Shown: positions 37,601 to 48,106 of the stretch, in pieces
Layout of the letters: the number at the start of each line of letters is the position of its first letter
Position numbering within the stretch: position 1 is the first letter of the stretch
Assembly (NCBI RefSeq): GCF_016743795.2
Contig: NZ_CP060138.2
Span: 248,001-312,000, forward strand
Direction: 5' to 3'
Source of the DNA: Rickettsia tillamookensis
GTDB taxonomy: Bacteria; Pseudomonadota; Alphaproteobacteria; Rickettsiales; Rickettsiaceae
Length of the DNA: 64,000 nucleotides
Notes under the pieces: generated by a model
Told to the model about the DNA's origin: nothing
The model's database searches: none
What the model saw: only the letters and a program-made list of their open reading frames with translations
Translations under genes and position numbers: made by a program

Positions 37601-39143
37601 GGCGGCCGTAAATGAAGAAGAAGTTGCTACAAGGCTTCCTGAATCGGCAGCAGCACAAGCAGTAGCAAACGGAGACGTAAATTATGGTGGAGTAGTTGTA
37701 GTAGCTCCTGCTGCTGTGTCCGTAGTTCCTGTTGTACCGTTAGTGTTACCGGCAGACCCTGAAGAGGAGGAAGAAGAGCCAATAGCTGCTCCGGTGGTTA
37801 TTAATATGGAAGATGTAGTGGTAGTTCCGCCTCCGGTGGAAGAAGCACCACAGGCTGATGCAGAAATTATGATTGTTCAACACATAGATAGGATTGTTCC
37901 GGTAGAGGGTAATATTGAAGACTTTGACGATGAGGATGATGATGAAGATTTTGAAGATGAGAACGATGATGATATAATACGAGAGCAAACAAAAGTAAAA
38001 GTATCTAGTAGCATTGCAGTAATTGGAAATAAATCAGAATCTAAGGATTCTGAAGATAACCTTGAAAACCTGAAACAAGAGGAAGCAAAAGTAGCCGCTT
38101 CTATAAAGGAAGCAGAGGAAGCAAGAATTGCTGAAGCTGTAAGAGTTGAAGCTGCTGAAGTTGTAGAAATGCAAACGGCAGTAAAAGAAGACAAAAAAAT
38201 AATTGGAGCAATATATAATCCGATTTATGATATCGCTAAAATGGGCCGTAATATTATATCGAATAGAATGTTCTCTGTTGCTGCGGTTGCTGCGGGTGAT
38301 GAAGATGAAAAAGTGTTAGATAAAGGTCTTTGGATTGCAGGTACTATCGGTACTAATAAGCAAAAAGGGGCTAGCGGTTATAAAGGTCAAGCTTCAGGCG
38401 GTACTATAGGTTTTGACATCGGTTCTGACAACTTTAAAGATTTAGTCGGTATTGCTTATACTAAACTAGATTCAAAGTTTAAATCTAGCGGTAGTAAATT
38501 AAATACTACTGTTGATAGCCATATATTAGCTCTATATGGTCAAAAAGAGTTACCGAAAAACTTTATAATCCAAGCTATGTTTGCTTACAATCATAATATA
38601 GTAAAGAGTAAAATCAATCGTTTAGGTACTATTGCAATCGGTAAATATAAGAGTGATAATTATAACTTTGAAACCTTATTAAGTTATAATCATCTTATGA
38701 AGGGCGGTATTACCCTTACTCCAAATCTCGGTATAAGATACGGTCACTCTAAAGACGGTTCGTATCAAGAAAGTGATGTAGGTATTCAGCATTTAAGTAT
38801 TGCTTCTAAAAAGCAGCATTTATGGAGCGGTATTTTAGGTGGCAGCGTAGCTTTAGCTCCGCAAAAAATAGCTGAAGGTTTCAGTATTACGCCTGCACTT
38901 CAAGCGTCTGTAGAAAATTACTTTAACAATAAGAGTAAAAAACTTAATGCTAAAGTAAAATGGAAAGATAGAGAAATTAATGAAACCGTTGCATTACCAA
39001 AACAACCTAAAGTCGGTTATAATATCGGTGCTAGTGTTTTAACAGAAAAAGGTAATGTAAGCGTAACGCTTGAATATAACTGCCACTTACAGAAGAAATA
39101 TCAAAGCCATCAAGGTTTTGTTAAGCTAAAAGTGAAGTTGTAA
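34647..39143 (+). CDS. Sca-family surface autotransporter with polyproline tract
   Basis: 1498-aa type V secretion protein. A signal peptide (about 1-33, ending EARA) is followed by a very long charged helical passenger. Eight consecutive prolines occur at about 812-820 (GGPPPPPPPPVR), then further helices, Ala/Val/Pro-rich linkers with an EEEEEEP patch, and an acidic run (DEDDDEDFEDENDDD, about 1094-1108). The last 280 residues are an autotransporter beta-barrel (LWIAGTIGTNKQKG, TVDSHILALYGQKELPKNF, ending FVKLKVKL with a C-terminal Leu). This matches the Sca (surface cell antigen) family of Rickettsia. The polyproline-plus-helix layout resembles Sca2, the actin nucleator, but the passenger is shorter than the long spotted-fever Sca2 and I could not assign a Sca number. 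It has its own promoter. Confidence 0.87.
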   Translation: MTKNINSKLTKLFLLSCANAAIMTAMAGEARADIEIYDILNHTPEYEALVPAQKLNIIRGIQAREDFGDLFDDLMPQERRLFNNEIIEVNKLQAAAPVLNGARERREARVAGIEVVDLIGNTAVETGRNEQEMALENRLQVLEILAKAEGANAVSVNDKIKKAIHFNNIENLNTPLEQLKYIAMAGGVDSNDNLKVVNNYVETPLTKETFEYVFFGGNITDPTVRGKDTYVDYYKPGQSDLLKKFKSVATPETKRKLLNQFENYVTQNLVELEANKSNITTRQAIIKLADPARLVTYLEKMAELKTSYIDNGKNKVVNEEGKLLDEAGLKNYNKILKDAGLITKDLDGKKMQALIDNFDAFTMSDLALILNKTVGEIKIDNERLVGLNNTMPPFRGAGGRPVRNLNNLDAIADLSPELKLAGHDLKAKEDAVVVARGAAPVIGGAAAVEEALVAPNTLDGIFHNEMYLVKNTKNPEKLEVRTLGAEKDLGITIRTLLTLEERKSPRESLALFSEANPDKAQLIIKAKNIWNRLKNDDLIKQTSRQALTLNNKIANGTFFEELFNEEEHNAIDRLNYTFGKLPLDLQNHITAKSNEIKIKDELQGKKTIISRIDYIAKNENVLGANSLNNEIERIVDNFNSLKLSEVLDIALNKENVRDNIALTPKANEVNIQVNNWINNNIVNLTVESNIDSGDLTFLQNKAAPATLSKIYEIGVDTKAKLLKKVLADNAADLSKASKNITEKNITEEVAKNFNAKMKALTPNTKDFSKEEIVKFLNVISDTKIEAVLKAVKAAKAANNPAAAPVVMVVAGGPPPPPPPPVRVVGYNGLGMDGLVRKMNILKPIENLFPKKPDADVSEVVYIAPTSEIGRKYEDAVKVIAAAADTEFKKELAIKTKGKEKLKALIVEEVFEKYTTKNADALDGDINQLAQAIQEGTDIEFIGPKREVASGIDQEIRNLCVRMNQDAGLMQQLKMNNPRLAAVIEAAAVNEEEVATRLPESAAAQAVANGDVNYGGVVVVAPAAVSVVPVVPLVLPADPEEEEEEPIAAPVVINMEDVVVVPPPVEEAPQADAEIMIVQHIDRIVPVEGNIEDFDDEDDDEDFEDENDDDIIREQTKVKVSSSIAVIGNKSESKDSEDNLENLKQEEAKVAASIKEAEEARIAEAVRVEAAEVVEMQTAVKEDKKIIGAIYNPIYDIAKMGRNIISNRMFSVAAVAAGDEDEKVLDKGLWIAGTIGTNKQKGASGYKGQASGGTIGFDIGSDNFKDLVGIAYTKLDSKFKSSGSKLNTTVDSHILALYGQKELPKNFIIQAMFAYNHNIVKSKINRLGTIAIGKYKSDNYNFETLLSYNHLMKGGITLTPNLGIRYGHSKDGSYQESDVGIQHLSIASKKQHLWSGILGGSVALAPQKIAEGFSITPALQASVENYFNNKSKKLNAKVKWKDREINETVALPKQPKVGYNIGASVLTEKGNVSVTLEYNCHLQKKYQSHQGFVKLKVKL

Positions 39144-39188
39144 TAAATGATGGTATTTCCGCAAGGTATTATTGCGTGGATATCTAAT

Positions 39189-39310
39189 CGTCATTGCGAG
39201 GAGCGAAGCGATGTGGCAATCCGAAAAAAATAATAAAAAAATTCTGCAAATCAGAATTTTTTTTCTTCCTTGCTTCGTCAAATTACTTCGTAATTCTTCT
39301 CGCAATGATG
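39189..39310. repeat. Palindromic element, family C
   Basis: CGTCATTGCGAGGAGCGAAG and CTTCTCGCAATGATG ends, with an inner AAATTCTGC/GCAAATCAGAATTT loop. The head ATTGCGTGG (39172) and closing CCACGCAACAACG (39321) flank it, so it is enclosed by the common outer unit. Confidence 0.83.
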
Positions 39311-39337
39311 GAAAACCGAGCCACGCAACAACGCTTT

Positions 39338-39456
39338 CCAGCGTAGGCGGGAATCCAGAAAAATTAATATAGAAGTTACATATTTGGTAAAATAAATCTA
39401 AAAAAACAAGTTTTTTATAGGTTTTACTGGATTCCCGCCGTTGCTAAGAATGACAT
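39338..39456. repeat. Palindromic element, family B
   Basis: GCGTAGGCGGGAATCCAG at the left and CTGGATTCCCGCCG ... GAATGACAT at the right. The loop shares AAAAACAAGTTTT and TAGGTTTTACTGG with the copy at 21421. The following 39480-39555 holds a decayed family A remnant (GGGATCTC, ACCGTGGCGGGG, GGGATGACA) and no gene. Confidence 0.75.
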
Positions 39457-39563
39457 AAAACTAGCCATGTAACAACGCCGACTTGATCGCGGGATCTCAG
39501 GACACAGCTTGTGATATAAGATACCGTGGCGGGGCCCCATGGGATGACACTGAATAATACTTA

Positions 39564-40010
39564 TTACTCGTCTCTTACTACTAAAACTGATATATCTGAA
39601 TGACGGACGATTTTAGAAGCATTAGGTCCAAGCATATAATCTTTTAATTGTAGTCTGACTGCAGAGATTATTATTAAATCGGCTTTAATTTCATTAGAGT
39701 GCTTAATTATTTCATCATAAACGGCACCGTTACCTATATAATAATCTGTTTCAATTTCATCAGGAATATATTGTTTGATAAGCTCTTTAATTTGAGTCTG
39801 ATACTTTTCTTTTTTCTCCGTTTTCCAATTTTTAGGTAAATAATCTTCAAACATTTTCGTACCGAATTCAGGAATTACATACATAAAATGTAATTTTGCT
39901 TGAAAGTTCGTTGCAAGCATTAAAGCCTTAGAAAGAATACCTTTTATAGATTTTTTATCATTTAAATCTATAGGTATAAGTATATTTTTAAATATAGTAT
40001 TTTCAGACAT
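39564..40010 (-). CDS. Universal stress protein UspA family
   Basis: 148-aa Usp-fold protein. The N-terminus ILIPIDLNDKKS is the first strand with the Asp used for nucleotide contact, and the C-terminus has LIIISAVRLQLKDYMLGPNASKIVRHSDISVLVV. The ATP-binding consensus G-2x-G-9x-G-S/T is altered: the first glycines are missing, but GPNASKIVRHSDISVLVV is retained. It is the last gene of the hscB-hscA-fdx operon run, 9 bp after the TAXI gene. Its role is probably stress tolerance, by family. Confidence 0.88.
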   Translation of the reverse strand: MSENTIFKNILIPIDLNDKKSIKGILSKALMLATNFQAKLHFMYVIPEFGTKMFEDYLPKNWKTEKKEKYQTQIKELIKQYIPDEIETDYYIGNGAVYDEIIKHSNEIKADLIIISAVRLQLKDYMLGPNASKIVRHSDISVLVVRDE

Positions 40011-40019
40011 AAGATATTG

Positions 40020-40961
40020 TTAGTTTTTATTTCTTACTGAATCATGTTTTGGTAGAACAAAATTTTTAGTATCGGCAAAATAGTTAATATCGAGGTTATT
40101 TAATAAGTAATTAGAAAGTTTAAAATTTGCTACGTTTCTATGAAAAGCTCCGATAAATTTATCTAAAATATCACGATTCGCCTCATCTCTAGTTACTAGG
40201 ATTGCTGATACTTTTACTGTAGTTTGATCATCGGTAATCCCTGGATATAAGCCCTTGTGAAGTATAGCTTTATGAAACGCTCTATTTTGTTTTATTAATT
40301 CTGCTATTTTATCATTTTCAATTGAAACGAAATCAACTTCACACTTATTAGCTATTAAATTTACTAAGGGGTTAGAGTGTCCAACCATCATTATTATAGC
40401 ATCTATTTCCTTATTACAGAATTTATCAATAGAATCTTCATAATTAATATGTAGCTCTTCAGGTTCTTTAGAAAATTTATATAAAGAACGTATGGCATCA
40501 TAAGTAATATTACTACTGGAAAATGCCGGACCGTTAGTTATTTTTTTTCCGTCAATATCAGCAAAAACTTTTATTTTATCCTCATCTTTTACAATAATCG
40601 TAAAAAACTCATCATGTAGATTAAGTACCTGACGTAAATTTTGCATTTTTTCTTGATCGTGATAATAACCTATGCCCTCATATGCTTCTACTGCAATATT
40701 AGCTTGCACTAGAGCTAAATCAATTTTGCCTTGTTGTAATAATTTTAAATTTTCTATACTGCCGTTTGTTGCAACAACTTCACATTTAATATATTCATTA
40801 TTTTTATCATCATTTGTAATAGTCTTGCATAAATCAAGTCCAATAGCATAATATCCTTTTAAAATAGAGCCGGTACCGATTTTAATGACTTTTGGAGCAG
40901 CATAAATACTACTACAAATAAGAAATATGCTAATAATAGTAGCTAGTTTAAAATTATTCAT
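40020..40961 (-). CDS. TAXI-family periplasmic solute-binding protein
   Basis: About 313-aa periplasmic protein. The signal peptide NNFKLATIISIFLICSSIYA is followed by PKVIKIGTGSILKGYYAIG, the usual TAXI start, and by LKLLQQGKIDLALVQANIA, ITNGPAFSSSNITYDAI and DAIIMMVGHSNPLV. TAXI proteins feed TRAP transporters, many for glutamate. No TRAP membrane subunits occur in the window, so the partner is unknown. The frame extends to a TTG at 41012; the ATG at 40961 begins the signal peptide and avoids overlap with the upstream gene, so I use it. Confidence 0.85.
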   Translation of the reverse strand: MNNFKLATIISIFLICSSIYAAPKVIKIGTGSILKGYYAIGLDLCKTITNDDKNNEYIKCEVVATNGSIENLKLLQQGKIDLALVQANIAVEAYEGIGYYHDQEKMQNLRQVLNLHDEFFTIIVKDEDKIKVFADIDGKKITNGPAFSSSNITYDAIRSLYKFSKEPEELHINYEDSIDKFCNKEIDAIIMMVGHSNPLVNLIANKCEVDFVSIENDKIAELIKQNRAFHKAILHKGLYPGITDDQTTVKVSAILVTRDEANRDILDKFIGAFHRNVANFKLSNYLLNNLDINYFADTKNFVLPKHDSVRNKN

Positions 40962-40965
40962 AAAA

Positions 40966-42036
40966 CTAATTTGAATTATTTTCGGTGTTTTGGTCTTCTT
41001 TATGTTCACCAAGTTTTAGTTCTAATAAATTAATAGAACCGATATTTATTCCTTTATCTGAAAACTCAATATCAAACTTAGCTTTTTCTATATTGTTGTA
41101 AGCCGAATTTGAATCATTTTGATCTATATTTAATTGTTCGTCGGAAGCTTTATTAATTGCTTTAGCAATAATTGTTTTAATTATTTTCTTAGAAAAAATA
41201 ATATTATTCGGTAATAATTTATCAACTATGGAATTATAATTTTCCAGCTCAAAATATAGTTTTCCTTCCGGTAATTTATTGGCAAAGAATTGTAAAGCAC
41301 CGTTTAAATTAACTTTAGAATCATTGTCACAAGTAAAAATAAATCTTTCTATATTAAAATTTTGTAGAATAGCTGAATCTTCTCCGTCTTCAGCAAATTT
41401 TAAAGAAGCAGCAATATCTAAATTAGCATTTTTAAAATTCAAAATATCTTTTTCTGAATAATAATTCATATTTAAAAATAAGGATATATTTTCCTCACTT
41501 GCTAAATTCTGTTTTCTTATAAGAAATGCTAAATCATTAATTTTAAAGATTTCTTGATTATCTTTAAATATCGATAATGCTTTATTATTTAATTGAATTG
41601 ATTTTAATATTTCTTTTAAATTATCATCTTTTGATATTTTATATAAAGGTTTATTAAATTTTCCTATACCCTTTATGTCATCATCGCTGCGTACATCATA
41701 GGTAAATGTTTTATCGCCGTAATTATCTACTTCTCTAATAAAAGGACCGAAATTAAGAGCGGCTCTTTTAGTACTAAAAGCTATATTTAGGACAATATTT
41801 TCACTAGTAAATTCTTTAGAATTTACATGATCAATTAATTTTACTTTAGGATCTGTTACGGTAATTTTCCAATTAAAAGGATAGCCTGAAAACTTAACTG
41901 CATTATAAGATATTTTAAGATTATCGGATTCAGAATTCTTAATTAAACTTACAACGTTATTTTTTATAGTATATGCAGTTGCAAACCATATTATAGTAAA
42001 GGCTAAAAACACAAAAAGAAGTATTTTACGTATCAC
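40966..42036 (-). CDS. DUF2125-like periplasmic or membrane-anchored protein
   Basis: 356-aa protein with an N-terminal membrane helix or signal ([18 protein letters not shown]) followed by a long beta-rich domain. The segment [19 protein letters not shown] matches the usual start of DUF2125 proteins, a family largely limited to Alphaproteobacteria and of unknown function. It lies 12 bp after fdx and 4 bp before the TAXI start, so it belongs to the isc-type operon. Confidence 0.7.
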   Translation of the reverse strand: MIRKILLFVFLAFTIIWFATAYTIKNNVVSLIKNSESDNLKISYNAVKFSGYPFNWKITVTDPKVKLIDHVNSKEFTSENIVLNIAFSTKRAALNFGPFIREVDNYGDKTFTYDVRSDDDIKGIGKFNKPLYKISKDDNLKEILKSIQLNNKALSIFKDNQEIFKINDLAFLIRKQNLASEENISLFLNMNYYSEKDILNFKNANLDIAASLKFAEDGEDSAILQNFNIERFIFTCDNDSKVNLNGALQFFANKLPEGKLYFELENYNSIVDKLLPNNIIFSKKIIKTIIAKAINKASDEQLNIDQNDSNSAYNNIEKAKFDIEFSDKGINIGSINLLELKLGEHKEDQNTENNSN

Positions 42037-42048
42037 TTTTTTAATCCA

Positions 42049-42387
42049 TTATAATTTTATATTACGAGTAGCAGAGGGAAGGCGTACTTTTATGCCGTCT
42101 AATTCTTCGGTTAAAATAATTTGGCATCCCAATCTAGAAGTATCGGTAAGACCGAAGGCTAAGTCAAGCATATCTTCCTCTGCTTCCGTAGGTTTTTTTA
42201 ATTTGTTGTAAAATTCTTCTTCTAAAATAACGTGACAAGTAGCACAAGCAAGCGATCCTTCACAAGCTCCCTCAAGGTCTAGATCGTTACTATGGGCAAT
42301 TTCTAAAATGGAAAGCCCTATAGGTGCTTCTACAGTTTTTTCTTCTCCATCATTTATAATAAATGTTACTTTTATTTTTCCTGACAT
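42049..42387 (-). CDS. fdx: Adrenodoxin-type 2Fe-2S ferredoxin
   Basis: 112-aa ferredoxin for Fe-S cluster assembly. Cluster cysteines are in [15 protein letters not shown] (C-x5-C-x2-C) and the fourth in [16 protein letters not shown] and the [20 protein letters not shown] loop are typical of the Isc ferredoxin. It follows hscA by about 50 bp, preserving the hscB-hscA-fdx order of the isc operon. Confidence 0.95.
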   Translation of the reverse strand: MSGKIKVTFIINDGEEKTVEAPIGLSILEIAHSNDLDLEGACEGSLACATCHVILEEEFYNKLKKPTEAEEDMLDLAFGLTDTSRLGCQIILTEELDGIKVRLPSATRNIKL

Positions 42388-42436
42388 TCTTCTTATTTTT
42401 CCTTATCTAAATTAGTTCGATTATATATAACTGAGG

Positions 42437-44838
<2,402 letters not shown>

Positions 44839-44881
44839 CTAAACTGCTCTATCATATATCAAAAATTAAAAAAATACAATT

Positions 44882-45463
44882 ATGGAAGTAGATCTATTAC
44901 ATTTTGAAAAAAAATATCATAACTATATTGTAGCAGGTATAGATGAAGCAGGTAGAGGACCGCTAGCAGGTCCGGTAGTAGCAAGTGCCGTTATAATAGA
45001 TAACACTAATATTATAACGGGTATTAAAGATTCTAAAAAACTTTCCAAAAAGAAAAGAGAACTATTATATGAGCAAATAACTAGTAATTATGTTTGGGCA
45101 ACTGCTATTATTTCTCATACCGAAATTGATGAAATTAATATATTAGAGGCAACTAAAAAAGCTTGTTCTATTGCTGCGGCAAATCTTAGCCTTAAGCCGG
45201 AAATAGTTTTAGTTGACGGTAATATGCCGTTTAAGGATAAAAGATTTGTTAGTATAATTAACGGTGATAATTTATCGTTATCGATTGCTGCGGCTTCTAT
45301 TGTTGCAAAAGTTACTAGGGATCGTTTGATGCTAGATTTAAGTACTGAATTCCCACAATATTTATGGCATAAAAATTCCGGCTACGGTACAAAAGAACAT
45401 ATAGAAGCTATTAATATGCACGGCTTATCACCGTATCATAGAAGAAGTTTTAAGTGTTGTTAA
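44882..45463 (+). CDS. rnhB: Ribonuclease HII
   Basis: 193-aa endonuclease that removes ribonucleotides from DNA and degrades RNA-DNA hybrids. The catalytic block GIDEAGRGPLAGPVVASAV carries the DE pair, with later Asp in EIVLVDGN and in AKVTRDRLM. It ends HGLSPYHRRSF, typical of the family. The length is normal. A family A palindrome follows. Confidence 0.96.
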   Translation: MEVDLLHFEKKYHNYIVAGIDEAGRGPLAGPVVASAVIIDNTNIITGIKDSKKLSKKKRELLYEQITSNYVWATAIISHTEIDEINILEATKKACSIAAANLSLKPEIVLVDGNMPFKDKRFVSIINGDNLSLSIAAASIVAKVTRDRLMLDLSTEFPQYLWHKNSGYGTKEHIEAINMHGLSPYHRRSFKCC

Positions 45464-45498
45464 TGGGCGTTGTTGTATGGATCGAAAAACCTGCTGGG

Positions 45499-45620
45499 TG
45501 TCATCCCGTGGCTTGACCACGGGATCCAGCATAAAGCGAGATAAATCGAGCTTTTAGTTTTAAAAAATTGTTATATTTATATTTTTTTACTGGACCCCGT
45601 GGTCAAGCCACGGGGTGACA
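45499..45620. repeat. Palindromic element, family A, with loop shared with the family B copy at 8669
   Basis: GTCATCCCGTGGCTTGACCA at the left and GGTCAAGCCACGGGGTGACA at the right. The loop GCGAGATAAATCGAGCTTTTA is the reverse complement of the loop in the sucA-sucB element, although the stems are of different type. The head GGCGTTGTTGTATGG is at 45466. Confidence 0.85.
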
Positions 45621-45627
45621 ATCGGGT

Positions 45628-47613
45628 TTAGCTCAACTCAAGTGCTGCCTCTTCTAGAGTTTTCAGCTGATCACGAAGTTTGGCGGCTTGTTCAAATTCA
45701 AGATTACTTGCGGCTTTAAGCATTTCTTTCTTTAATTTGTCAATATGAGCTTTGAGCTTAGCGGGATTATCAAATAAATTATGGGCTTGTTTTTTATCAA
45801 GCTTATTACCGACTTTTTCAAGTTCTGCTAAAGCATGGATAGCACGGTTAATAGTCTTTGGAATTATGCCGTGCTTTTCATTATATTCCTGCTGAATTTG
45901 CCTTCTACGCAACGTTTCACTAAGAGCTTTATCGATAGATTTAGTCATTTTATCGGCATAAAGTATAACTCTGCCCTCACTATTTCTTGCAGCTCTTCCG
46001 ATTGTTTGTATTAACGATACTTCAGACCGTAAAAACCCCTCTTTATCTGCATCAAGTATAGCAACTAAGCCGCATTCAGGGATATCAAGCCCTTCTCGAA
46101 GTAAATTAATACCAACTAAAATATCGATAGTGCCTTGTCTTAAATCTCGTAAAATCTCGATACGCTCAAGCGTATGAACGTTAGAATGTAAATAAGAAGT
46201 TTTATATTTTAGCTCCTGCAAATAGGCGGTTAAATCTTCTGCCATTTTTTTAGTTAAGGTGGTGACTAGAACACGAAAACCTTTAGCTATAGTAGCCTGA
46301 ATCTCGCCAATTAAATCCTCAACTTGGTTAGTAGCAGGCTTGATAATACATTCGGGGTCAAGCAGTCCCGTAGGTCTGATAATCAGCTCTACTACAGTGC
46401 CTCCGGTTTCTTCTAGCTCAAATGGTCCCGGGGTTGCTGATACAAAGACGGTTTGCGGTCTGAATTTTTCCCATTCTTCAAATTTTAAAGGTCTGTTATC
46501 AAGTGCAGACGGCAGACGAAATCCATGCTCTACCAATACTTCTTTCCTTGCTCGATCACCGTTATACATTGCTCTAATTTGTGGTACGGATACATGGCTT
46601 TCATCGACAAATAATAACGCATCTTCCGGTAAATATTCAAACAAGGTAGGCGGCGGTTCACCGGCATTACGTCCTGTAAAGAATCTCGAATAATTTTCAA
46701 CGCCTTTACAGCTGCCTGTTTCCGTTAACATTTCAAGGTCATATTGAGTACGCTGATTTAGCCTTTGCGTCTCAAGCGGTTTATCTTGCGACTTTAAGAA
46801 TTCTAAGCGTTTTTGTAATTCTTCTTCAATGCCTGATATGGCACTATTTACAGTTTCTTGGGGCATCACAAAGTGCGAATTACCAAAGACCATAGCTTTA
46901 TCGAGCTTAGCAAGTTTTTCGCCTGTTAGGGGATCGAATTCATGGATATACTCAAGTTCGTTACCGAAAAACGACAAACGCCAAGCTTTATCGCTATAAT
47001 GTGAGGGAAAAATATCGATATTGTCACCTTTAACCCGAAAACAACCACGCTCAAACCCGATATCATTACGCTCATATTGCAGATTTATCAAATCATTTAG
47101 TAGCTTATCACGAGGATAGCTTTTACCAGGTTCTAGATTAACCGTCATCTGATAATACAAATCAGGAGAGCCAAGCCCGTAAATACATGAAACGGAAGAA
47201 ACTACTATAACGTCACGGCGCTCTAATAGCGATCTTGTAGCGGAATGACGCATTAAATCAATCTGTTCGTTAATTGATGAATCCTTTTCTATAAAAGTAT
47301 CGGTACGTGCTATATAAGCTTCGGGCTGGTAATAATCATAATATGAGACAAAATACTCAACGGCATTTTTTGGGAAAATCGACTTTATTTCTGAATAAAT
47401 TTGAGCAGCTAAAGTTTTATTATGAGCCATTATTAACGTCGGACGATTTGTCCTTTCTATAATATTCGCCATAGTAAAAGTTTTGCCTGACCCCGTAATA
47501 CCAAGCAACATTTGTGAGCGTTTTTTACTATTTAACCCTGCTATAATTTCATCTATTGCTTTTGGTTGATCGCCTGCCGGTTTATATTCTGAGATAATAG
47601 AAAAATTATTCAT
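45628..47613 (-). CDS. uvrB: Excinuclease ABC subunit B
   Basis: 661-aa nucleotide-excision repair helicase-like protein. Walker A is [13 protein letters not shown], the beta-hairpin region has [17 protein letters not shown], and motif blocks [19 protein letters not shown] and QTIGRAARN follow. The C-terminal UVR motif ([23 protein letters not shown]) binds UvrC. Length is standard. It converges with rnhB across the family A palindrome. Confidence 0.97.
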   Translation of the reverse strand: MNNFSIISEYKPAGDQPKAIDEIIAGLNSKKRSQMLLGITGSGKTFTMANIIERTNRPTLIMAHNKTLAAQIYSEIKSIFPKNAVEYFVSYYDYYQPEAYIARTDTFIEKDSSINEQIDLMRHSATRSLLERRDVIVVSSVSCIYGLGSPDLYYQMTVNLEPGKSYPRDKLLNDLINLQYERNDIGFERGCFRVKGDNIDIFPSHYSDKAWRLSFFGNELEYIHEFDPLTGEKLAKLDKAMVFGNSHFVMPQETVNSAISGIEEELQKRLEFLKSQDKPLETQRLNQRTQYDLEMLTETGSCKGVENYSRFFTGRNAGEPPPTLFEYLPEDALLFVDESHVSVPQIRAMYNGDRARKEVLVEHGFRLPSALDNRPLKFEEWEKFRPQTVFVSATPGPFELEETGGTVVELIIRPTGLLDPECIIKPATNQVEDLIGEIQATIAKGFRVLVTTLTKKMAEDLTAYLQELKYKTSYLHSNVHTLERIEILRDLRQGTIDILVGINLLREGLDIPECGLVAILDADKEGFLRSEVSLIQTIGRAARNSEGRVILYADKMTKSIDKALSETLRRRQIQQEYNEKHGIIPKTINRAIHALAELEKVGNKLDKKQAHNLFDNPAKLKAHIDKLKKEMLKAASNLEFEQAAKLRDQLKTLEEAALELS

Positions 47614-47683
47614 GTATTTTTACTTGCTTTAAAAACTATAGTTTAAGATAATATATTAAAATCTAACAAAAAAATATAACATT

Positions 47684-47992
47684 ATGAATAAAGCTATATT
47701 ACACACAATTATTATTTATACTCTCGCTAGTTGTCCTTATTGTATAAAAGCTAAAGCATTGCTTGATGAGAAAAATGTTGTTTATGAGGAAATTGAAGTA
47801 AGTAATTTTACTCAGGAAGAGAAAGAAAAATTTATTAAGAAATCCGGCGGCAAAAGAACTGTCCCGCAGATATTTATAGATAATATACATGTTGGAGGTT
47901 GTGATGCTCTGTTTGATCTTGAAAAAGAGGGAAGGCTAGATAAGTTGCTGGAAGGGCAACCGAAGAAGAAGACGCCTGCAGCCGGGGCGTAG
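47684..47992 (+). CDS. grxC: Glutaredoxin 3
   Basis: 102-aa dithiol glutaredoxin with active site CPYC (LASCPYCIKAKALL), the cis-proline segment RTVPQIFIDN and glutathione-binding GGCDAL. It reduces protein-glutathione disulphides in the cytosol. It is about 100 bp upstream of the Atm1-type exporter on the same strand, a suggestive pairing because Atm1 exports glutathione-linked compounds. A palindromic element separates them. Confidence 0.94.
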   Translation: MNKAILHTIIIYTLASCPYCIKAKALLDEKNVVYEEIEVSNFTQEEKEKFIKKSGGKRTVPQIFIDNIHVGGCDALFDLEKEGRLDKLLEGQPKKKTPAAGA

Positions 47993-48009
47993 GAAATAAG
48001 ACTCTTAGG

Positions 48010-48101
48010 TGTCATACCGTGGCTTGTCCACGGTATCCATAAAAACAACTAAAAATACTAATAATTTTAACTGGATACCGTGGACAAGCCACGGTATGAC
48101 A
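48010..48101. repeat. Palindromic element, family A, between grxC and the ABC exporter
   Basis: TGTCATACCGTGGCTTGTCC and GGACAAGCCACGGTATGACA arms around an AT loop (CAACTAAAAATACTAATAATT). It ends 6 bases before the exporter ATG and so forms the 5' leader of that gene. Confidence 0.88.
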
Positions 48102-48106
48102 ATTTC

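Noticed and set aside
39172..39372. 66-codon plus-strand frame after the autotransporter
   Set aside because: It is composed of family C and family B repeats.
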